From: Priapulus caudatus
Lineage: Eukaryota > Priapulida > Priapulimorpha > Priapulimorphida > Priapulidae
Direction: 5' to 3'
Assembly (NCBI RefSeq): GCF_000485595.1
Contig: NW_014577143.1
Span: 174,377-212,492 of the forward strand
Length of the DNA: 38,116 bases
Under the pieces are notes generated by a model. The model did no database searches, was not told the origin of the DNA, and saw only the letters and a list, made by a program, of their open reading frames with translations. Of this stretch, positions 21,550 to 30,500 are shown in pieces (the stretch's first letter is position 1; each line of letters opens with the position of its first letter). The position numbers and the translations under genes are program-made.

Positions 21550-22177
21550 GCCAATGCACGCGTGAGAAACTAGCGGTCGCCCAGTCGCCAGTGGCGATTA
21601 GAAAATTGACCCGGGCGACTGCTTCCTCGTGTCAGCTGGTCCGGCGGGGCGACTAGATAATCGCCGCACACTCAACGCATCAACGCATGATTCGCCACAC
21701 GTATAAAAACTCGCGCGACAGTCTAAGAAATCGATTGCTACATCGNNNNNNNNNNTGTACATAGCTGGCATGCCTTCACGCACGCACGCCAACCAAATGA
21801 TTAGCTCGTCGAGTGTTGCGTCGATCTCCAATCTCCCTGCGAGCCACAACGCCACATTCAGCTATCCGAGAGAGCAAACACAGCGACTGCGCGCCAGGTT
21901 GCTGCCTTTTGTCTGAATTATAGGCGCGCAATGGGCGTTGGATTAATGGCCAGAGAATGGAGAATCGTGGCATACGTTTTAGGCTGTATCTACGGATTGC
22001 GGGTGTCTACGAGGAAACGATTTCGTACGATGATGGGCGAATGTACTGTGTCCGATTTGAGCTCAAGTTGGATGAATTACGCGTAGTAAATAATAAACGC
22101 GTAGGTATTATAAGGCTAGTAAATGACGAATTTCCCTTGTTTATTGATGTCACACTCCTCCCTATTATCTACTCCTG
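21550..22177. other. Unique spacer between the two copies, containing the assembly gap
   Basis: This 628-bp stretch matches neither flank of the duplicated block. It is G+C-richer than its surroundings on the left side (GTCGCCCAGTCGCCAGTGGC). Short open frames occur on both strands but I recognise none, and one is open only because it reads through the gap. It could be real sequence of a second haplotype, a small insertion, or chimeric contig ends. Confidence 0.6.
21746..21755. other. Assembly gap (10 N)
   Basis: Ten consecutive N, a nominal length. It lies between the two copies of the duplicated block, marking where two contigs were joined. Confidence 1.
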
Positions 22178-22558
22178 ATATATATGTATATATATATATG
22201 TTATTATGACCATTAATGTCATTAAAGTTGGGAACACTCCTAATGGAGTATCACCCTGTGTTTGTGTCACTGAAACCAAAGCCACACGCATGCTAAGGCC
22301 CTATGTGCCACGAATGGAGCAAAGAGGAAAAGGAAGTTAGCGATGTACAAGGCTATGTAATTGACACTAATCATTGTGCTACTTATGCAGGACAGGGGTT
22401 AGCTGAACATATTATGTGCAGTTACAAACAATTTATTGCTGGTCGTATGTTTAACCATGCATAAACCCATATATAATAGCACGTATACATGTGTTCCTAG
22501 TTTTATTGACGTTGATAAAAGTCTCATGTCAATACCTTGCTATTTTACCTGATTTCAG

Positions 22559-25500
22559 ACACAATCTGGCAACAACAGTTGCACCTAGAGTGCTGGTGCC
22601 AGCCATTACACAAGGCTATACAAAACTGACCTCTACAGGGAAGGTATGGGTTTTCCTAGCTGCTGCTAAATGATTATAATTATGGAAAAATCATTTTTTA
22701 CAAAAAACTGAATGCGCAGCAAACTTTCACCTATATTGCACAATATATATAATATTTATAGCAAATGTGTAACTTTAATTTCATGAATTATCTAATCTGG
22801 GCTTACACGAAAATACATTAGTATTCCGTTTCAAATCAGGCATTCGAGCATCATTTGTTGCGGGAGCTGAATGTAGTACATGATGTTGGATATGTGCTCT
22901 GAACACTGTGTGGTAAGTGTCCACCTTTGCTTCTTGCAGAAAGCCATCGGGTTTTTGATGTCGATTCTAAGTGAGCGTCTATCATCGATGTCCAAGGACG
23001 AACTGACTGGTCATCATCAACAGATCGTTAGTCTTTTCATGAATGTGCTAGACTTCCGGACACAGCATCCGACCGTAAGTGTTGCTGCCTGGCAACAAAC
23101 AGTGAAAGTTGTTGTGCTGCACAATATGTGGCAGTCCTCTCTTAAGTTTCCTGTTTATGAAAAAATTTAAATTGACAGCGTTTACAAATGGGAAGTGTCT
23201 AACTCATAATGAGTAAAATGTACAGTAGTGATTGCTTATTGTCGTATAGATAAGCACTTGTGAGTGTGTTACATTCATAGTTATGCATCATTTAAGACTA
23301 GATTAAAGCTGTTTTCAACGTGAGTCCTTGTCGTTTCTACAGAAACCTATAACAAGTAGTAAATTAAGGTTATAAAATGTTTATTTTTTATGTATAACAG
23401 TTTTTGAATCATACAACAGTTAATGGACATTTCATGTGATGTTTGGATTAGCATTTATATATGGATATCATATTAGTGTGTGCTATACATATGTAATGTG
23501 CATCTTCCTTCTCCTCTTATGTACACGTGTGCTTTAATAATTCATTTTTGCAGGAATCCACTGATGTTATTATGGAAGTGGAAGGTCACGTGATTGAAGC
23601 CATTCTAGCTATGGTGATGAAGATGTCAGAGCAAACGTTCCGTCCTATGTTTTACAAGGTGAGATACAAGGTCATAGTCTAATCGCTCTTCGCTACAAGA
23701 CAAGTTTCTCGTTAATAAACAAAATAAGAATAACGAAAAATAATCGTAATTGGTTGAATATCATATCATCTCTGTCAACAGTTGTGCTATTCGTGATCAT
23801 TCTTACTAAGTCTAAATAGAATGTTCACGTAGTAGATTCATCTTTGGAAATGTTTGATGGGCTATTTTCCCTTTTCAGTTGTATGACTGGGCGACTAGAC
23901 CAGAAACACCAAAGGACAGGGTACTGACTTTCTACAGACTGGTAGCCAGGTATATAAAAATTCATATTCTAATTGGAAATTATTATAAATAATGTAACAG
24001 CGTATAAAGAAGGAGAGCGTACAACGGTGAAATGCTGAAACCATGTTGCAGTATTAGTCGAATAAATAAACTTTCCCCGTTTTATTTTGACGATTCTTTG
24101 CAGTATTATTGATCAGCTGTCCTACCTTGCTAATATAAAACAAACCGCTTGTTCCTACGATGCCCCTACGCTGAGATAATGAGCGGTGAAAATCTGTTTT
24201 TTTCGCCGAAATCCGAATCAGATGACTAGGCACTGCAACCATCTCTCGCTTTGAGATAACTTTGGGAGACCTCGCGTGTTTCCGTCAATGATTGACAAAT
24301 GGAATGAATGACGTCTGTTATTGATTGCCGTAGTGACGACCCCCACTTGTGCCCACCTCACGCCCACCTCACGCTGGATGTATAGTAAACTCTGGTAGTA
24401 TGACGTGAGTCAGCGCTACCATGGCGCTACACGGCAGCGACCGGAAGCAACACACTGGCCACAAAGCGAGAGATGGTTGCAGTGCCTAGTCATCTGATTC
24501 GGATTTTGGCTAAAAAACCAGATTTTCACCCCTCATTATCTAAGCGTAGGGGCATCGTAGGGACAAGCGGTTTGTTTTATATTAGCAAGGTAGGACAGCT
24601 GATCAATAATACTGCAAAGAATCGTCAAAATAAAACTGGGAATGTTTATTTATTTGAATAATACTGCAACATGGTTTCAGCATTTCACCGTTGTACGCTC
24701 TCCTTCTTTATACGCTCTTGATTATTACAATTAAAATAGGTCCATGTACAGCATATTATGCAGTATTCCTATAACTTGTTACATTATTCCAATAAAGCCA
24801 AGGTTGTATTTGCTGCATATATTATAGTTGATTAGTAATTATTGTCATATCATTTTCCAGCATTGCAGATAAGTTGAAAGGACTGTTTGTACTTTTTGCT
24901 GGCCACCTCGTGACCAATGCTGCAACACTTCTAGCTACAAACAACAGCATTAACACAGGTAGGATCGAGGGACTCAAACTATTATCTATAATGTCGAAAT
25001 TTCTCAATTCTCATCTTGTGCTGAGAAACCAATGCAGACGAGTGTTGGGTGTAATTTGCTTTCTGTTAGTGGTATTCATGCTTTTGTTAATCATTTGAGA
25101 TGTCTTGATGTGAGCTTGACACATGATATTGCGTTGGATTCTGATTGTCCATACTTAGTGGAAGAGCCAAAGCTGTTTTACTAAGATTTGTTGGCTGTAT
25201 GTTCATCAAAGATTAGAAAGAAAGTTCACAAGCGCTTCGGCTTAAATATGTTTAGCAGGAGCAGAAATTTAGCCTACTCATGAATATGAAAACCACAATA
25301 AAAGCATTCAATTTTTTATCGTTGTATACGTGCCCATCTGTTACAGACGAAGCTTACTTTGACGAAGATGAGGATGATGCAAGTGAGCAGAAGAGTGTTG
25401 TTCTGCTGGGTTTCATCCTCTCCTGCCTACACAGCTGTTTCCTGTATGACACCCAGGGCTTCGTAAACAAGGAGAGATTCGAAGCCCTATTGCATCCACT

Positions 25501-26656
25501 CGCTGACCAGGTATGACTAGTTTATCTTCATAGTGGCGGGGTAAAGGCAAGTGATGCTACTCTGGGATGTGTTATATTTTTTAGGTAAATGTGCAATGTA
25601 GAACTTTTTAAAATGAGAGCGAAACAGTGAGAAATCAGTTACCCTGGTCTGTGTAAGACACTCCACTGTCTATATTATCAATCAAATAATGATAATACTG
25701 TTAGGTTTATGTTGTTACGTAGTTGCTAAGTCTAAACTTGTGTTTGTTGGCAGTTTTCAAGCACCTTGTGCGTTTATACTTTCTAGTTGGAGAATCTCTG
25801 CGGTGGAGAAGAGCTGTACAATGCTAGAGTAGAAGAACACTTGGTACCGTGCCTCGTCCAGTTTGCTGTAGCAGCCTCTGATGACTCCCTCTGGAAACAA
25901 CTGAACTACCAAGTTCTGTGGAAGTCAAGACATGCCTCAGCTACAGTGAGTTGCTGTGACTCTTATATTAATTGTGACAAATTTTTTTTTCGGAGCTTGG
26001 GGTAACACCTTATGTGGGCATGGTGGGTCTCTGTTAGTATAGAGATTGTATGTGCAGGTGATCATGATCAGGAAGTAGAACTAAAGCTGTTGGTTTTTAG
26101 GTGCGGCTGGGGGCGTTGAAAGTGGTGGAACAATTCACGCACAAGTTAGGGGAAGAATATATGAATCTGCTACCAGAAACGCTGCCGTTCCTTGCCGAAC
26201 TTATGGAAGGTATGTGTATTGCCAGAGCTCACAGGTCACAGTAATGAATGGTCAAAACGCATTGCTACAATGTTAATACCATAAATACATGCGTCGATTC
26301 TGTAATGTGTTCATGTTAATACTTCTTAAACAAGCTTTTTGGTTAAATTTTACCCATTTTCAAAGATATTGTTCAGTTGTATGTCGTAGTTTAACAACAC
26401 TCAAACAAATCACCCGTAGAATGAGTGCAATACTGTCACACGTGTTTGGTTGGCTTTCCTTCTTCTATACCATAGGCTTATGAAGTTTATATGACAAGGT
26501 ATTGATAATATTAACAGTACAGGTTGGCTGATGTACCGGTTAATGTCAATTGTGTTTACTATTGCAGATGAATCGTTAGAGGTGGAGCGATACTGTCAAG
26601 ACGTTGTTCAACTGATGGAGAAGGTTCTAGGAGAGCCATTACAGAAATACTTCTGA
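22559..26656 (+). CDS. HEATR1: HEATR1 exons 26-34, intact copy, including the BP28CT domain and stop codon
   Basis: Exons: 22559-22643, 22940-23074, 23554-23658, 23879-23949, 24861-24958, 25347-25510, 25787-25945, 26101-26209, 26568-26656 (TGA 26654-26656). All phases agree, and exon 26 accepts the phase-2 end of exon 25 (15414). Exons 26-29 hold the BP28CT region: LATTVAPRVLVPAI, LTGHHQQIVSLFMNVLDFR, MSEQTFRPMFYK, LYDWATRPETPKDR. The end reads KLKGLFVLFAGHLV, DEAYFDEDEDD, FLYDTQGFVNKERFEALLHP, DDSLWKQLNYQVL, LLPETLPFLAELME and VLGEPLQKYF, all aligned with the human C-terminus, which ends in VLGEPLQSYF. If this copy is the one spliced to exon 25 on the sequence as written, intron 25 spans 7.1 kb and includes all of copy A. 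In a single-copy locus the intron would be about 0.8 kb. Confidence 0.97.
23999..24716. mobile_element. Fold-back element with long inverted arms in HEATR1 intron 29
   Basis: Arms of roughly 240 bp are mirror images: left AGCGTATAAAGAAGGAGAGC, right GCTCTCCTTCTTTATACGCT. They enclose a ~220-bp loop rich in TGACGT and CCCACCTCACGC. Each arm contains the same open frame of about 62 codons starting MVAVPSHLIRI, on the minus strand at 24054-24242 and on the plus strand at 24473-24661. This is a consequence of the palindrome. No transposase; classed as a non-autonomous element by structure only. Confidence 0.85.
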
Positions 26657-26777
26657 TAGTGTGGTCTTCCTTTTAGTAACGAGATGGTAGTAGTCATAGA
26701 AAATTACTGTCTACAAAATATTGTTTCTTATTTTAGAGAACTGGGTCCAATTGTCACTCATAGTAAGCAAAACATTA

Positions 26778-26783
26778 ATTAAA
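26778..26783 (+). promoter_or_regulatory. Possible HEATR1 poly(A) signal (ATTAAA)
   Basis: ATTAAA lies 122 bases after the stop codon. It is the commonest variant of the metazoan signal and I see no AATAAA on this strand nearby. The equivalent hexamer in copy A is at 20455-20460. Confidence 0.4.
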
Positions 26784-27260
26784 TATGTAAACTGAAAAAT
26801 GTGACCACTGAAATTTGGAGTATAATGAGGAGCAGATTATGTAAGTTCATATGTACTGTAGTTAATATTGTTAGACATGTGTGAAAAAAACACACACAAA
26901 AAACATTTGTTTACAACAGAATTTTTTATCTTGGTTCTCTTTATAACATACACAGTTCAGTTGTATAGTTGTCAGCATATTTGATAACAAACATATTACT
27001 CTGCGATCATGCCATAGATATAGCATTACACAAATATTACTAGATAATATGGGTGCTTTTATTCTCTAGAAATGCGTTGTAATCACGGAGATCATGATTA
27101 GCAATCACTTACTAGTAACGATCATACTCGCGAATACTGAGCGTCTTATTATTACCTATACCGTGACAACAGCAGTAACGGCCATGTTTGTTCAAATACA
27201 TTCAGAGAAAATGCCACGACTTCAATTTGCCAATATTGTGTTTGAACAATGCTGGCACAT

Positions 27261-27266
27261 TTTATT
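27261..27266 (-). promoter_or_regulatory. Possible BRIX1 poly(A) signal (AATAAA on the minus strand)
   Basis: TTTATT on the plus strand reads AATAAA on the minus strand, about 335 bases after the BRIX1 stop. A second candidate lies near 27058. The sequence between stop and signal would be 3' UTR. Confidence 0.4.
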
Positions 27267-27599
27267 TTAACATACATGTGTACAATTTTTGGCATCACTG
27301 ATTCCCCCTCCTTTTACTTATGTCAAAGCACGGTGGTCTCGCTTCTTTACTAGGACACAAGGATGAGAATTCTCACGTGATACAGTCATGGGTTTTCCTA
27401 CTGATACACCTGCTGCCACACATCCCAGTAGAGCTGTAACCCGCAACTGACCACGCACCACGCTCCATATTTTGTTTACAGTTACGTGGACTTGATCCCA
27501 GTAGATGCCTTGATGTACCTTGCATCTTGCCGCTCTAGTTACAGCCATGCAGACAGTCCTGGTTAATGCCATTCACCCTGCACCCTCTCCGGCACGCGG

Positions 27600-30500
27600 T
27601 CACGGTGTACGCTTTACCGTGCCGATTTTTCTCAACGACCGCTTTCGAGAGAACATCTTTTTCTCTACGCCCACGGCCTCCTCGGGTGGCAACGTCTGGA
27701 ATATGTCGTCGGTCGGATTGACTTTGTACGTGTTGCCTTGCTTGGCATGTCTCAACTGATGAGCAGTCTTCGCATCCTGCTTGTTCTTGTACTTGTCGGC
27801 CGTCGATAGTTTCAGCTGCTTGCGATACTGCAACATGAGGAGGTGGAAGTCAATGTCAGACCAGGGTAAACCTTGTTAGCTGATGACCGACTGCGTAACA
27901 CCTAACATGGTCATCAGTGAGTACTTACACACATGACAACCACTGGAAATTTGCGATGAAAAAACGGCCATCTTGAAATTATCACAGAAACGCGTGTAGG
28001 ATTATGAAGTTATCCCATTAAAACAAATCATTTCGTGATAGGTAGGCTATATCCACATCCATACAGCAATACCGTACAATAATCATACAGACATGCAAAT
28101 CCAAGAATTGAAACTAAACTAATGTATTGTTAGACAGCCACTTCATAACCCTTTAAACACTTAATGAGCTAACTAACAATAAACAAAATAATAGAATTAC
28201 GAATATTCAACATGCCTGATTTGGAGAAATGTACTGGGGATTTTCAAACAAAGTTGGTCCTCCAAAGCTTCCCTCAAAGATCCTGATTGGGTTTAAAACA
28301 AACCGGGGTCCTGTGAATAGATAGATGGCAGATGCATTACTCATTATTCACAGACTAGACCCTAGCACCTGAAACCATATGCAATCACTTTGATAGTGGT
28401 CTAGCCATCCTCACTCATCTGTGCGTGTGTGCGTGCATGCGTGTGTGCATGCGTGTGCGTGCACGTGCATATATTTTTCCTTCAAAGAAAGTCAACAACA
28501 GCGAGTAAGATTAATTTCTACCTTTATACTGTCATCACCCTGTTACACATCCATTGTTGCCTGAACCTATAGCTAAACTGAAATCGCCAAATAGTTTCCC
28601 ACTTTGGGGCAATGCCAGTCAACTCATTTTTTGTAAATAAGGTGCCACGGTTTGGTAGAATGAACCATATCTGTATCGCTGCCCTTCAGCACCGCTCACT
28701 AATTCACACGCACCGATTTCAGCTAAAGATCCATCTTCCTCTAGTATCTGATAGTTGCGGAACCATATTCGGTTGTCAAGTATTGAGAAGGTCAGGACGT
28801 GGTCCACAAACGGCTGACTCTTCGGATGGTGATTCGGAGTGCTGAACGTCTACAATGAAAACATCGGAAAATCAGCGACAAGAAAACGGGCAACTAGTAG
28901 TTGCTACGCGACAGCTTTTTTTAACAAAATTCCGACAGATTTCATACACACTTATAATAACACTTACACAGTTACAGAGATGCCACAATATAGTTCAATT
29001 CTTGAAAATGTGTTGTAGAAACTAGCTCTTACCTGAATGAAGATTTCCTTTATGATTGCATAATGTGGCTGTGTGTCAAAGTTCTGTAACAGGTAGATTG
29101 GTAACAATACAGACATGAATCTAATTATCCTACATGTGTTTGATACATTAAGGAATAATGACATTATTTTAAATGATTGGATATTTCTAAGATGTTCGTA
29201 CGGTTTTAAGAACCAATTTATAATAGGGACCAAGTTTCAACTTCTGGTCTATATACTTGTTACTTATATTAATTGTCGATATTGCATCATTAGAACTGCA
29301 GCTATGAAATAGCATTGAATCTTGTTTAATTTTATTCAATCTTCAATCTGCCAAGTGATATATTTTATAATAGTCAAGCAAAACAACTTACATAACATAA
29401 ATATTGAGATCAATACCAAGAATGCCACTACCACCAAGATGTAATAAAGCAAAAATAATGTATAATACATCCTAAACTTCTAGCTACTTCATACCTTGTC
29501 AAAAGACAACAGTGGTCTAGATCCTTTCAAACAGTTGCCTGTCATCTTTAATTCTTCCATTGTATGAACTGTCCAAACAAATACAAGAAACATTACTTCC
29601 AACAACTATCTACCAGCACACAGAATTCAACAATTTATTGGTAAACATGCAGAAAGCATCAGTGTTGTCCAACGTCAATGGAAGTATTAAATATTAATAC
29701 CATTCTCAATTAGAAACTTCACTGATGGTCCTCTGGGAACACTGGACACCCTGCAGATATAAATGATAAAATACATAAGCGTACATACAGTAATAAAATT
29801 AACTAAAGCAAGCATGCAGACAACTGTCAGCTGTGATTCTCTAGCACTGAACTACCTTTGGTCTGAATATAACTTTAACTTAGAGGATGTATAATGCATA
29901 TGCAGTCAAAACTATGTAATGTCAGGGGTGCAATCGCTTTTATAGAATGAACATTCCTTTATGAAGGACACATGGCATTTCCATTGAGGTGAATAATACA
30001 TTGAAGTCATCTCTATAGAATGGACAGTTATTACAGGTTTGACTAGTTTATTTAGTCTTCCCTTAAATGCAAATTCTTTGCATGCCTCCAAAGGGGTTAT
30101 AGCTACTCGAGCAGTAATTGCATAAATATCTACATTCTGCCTGCATGATCACCCATTTGAGCGATCACACAAATCCCACACACAATACACACTTGGTATG
30201 ATCAGCTTTCCTAACTTATAGTACAGCTCACCACATGTAAAGATCCTTCTTCTTCTTAGCTTCAAAGAATATACATTTGTTGCAGTTCTTCATCTCACAG
30301 ATCTGAAACAGTAGTATTAACAACCCAAACTGATGCTACTTAGTAAAATTATGCATTCTCCACTCTACACGAGTATACAGCCAATATATATATATATTTA
30401 TATATATTTATATATATATATAGCATTAGACTAACAACTACTACATGTAACAATGTACCAACCTCATTAACTACAAGCAATTTGTCCTTCCGGTCCATCT

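Larger units (their letters stand above)
22178..27879. repeat. Right copy (B) of the 5.7-kb duplicated block
   Basis: It begins in the TATATA loop of the intron-25 MITE and ends in BRIX1 intron 9 at GTAAACCTTGTTAG, after which the sequence continues collinearly through the rest of BRIX1. All exons in it are open and correctly phased, so this is the reliable version of the locus. Confidence 0.93.

Noticed and set aside
21598-21855. Minus-strand frame of 85 codons across the N gap
   Set aside because: Continuity depends on an arbitrary 10-N gap, so the frame cannot be supported.
27318-27572. Minus-strand 84-codon frame starting MALTRTVC, also at 20984-21238 in copy A
   Set aside because: It lies after the BRIX1 stop, matches nothing I recognise, and its internal sequence is shifted by indels between the two copies; more likely 3' UTR.
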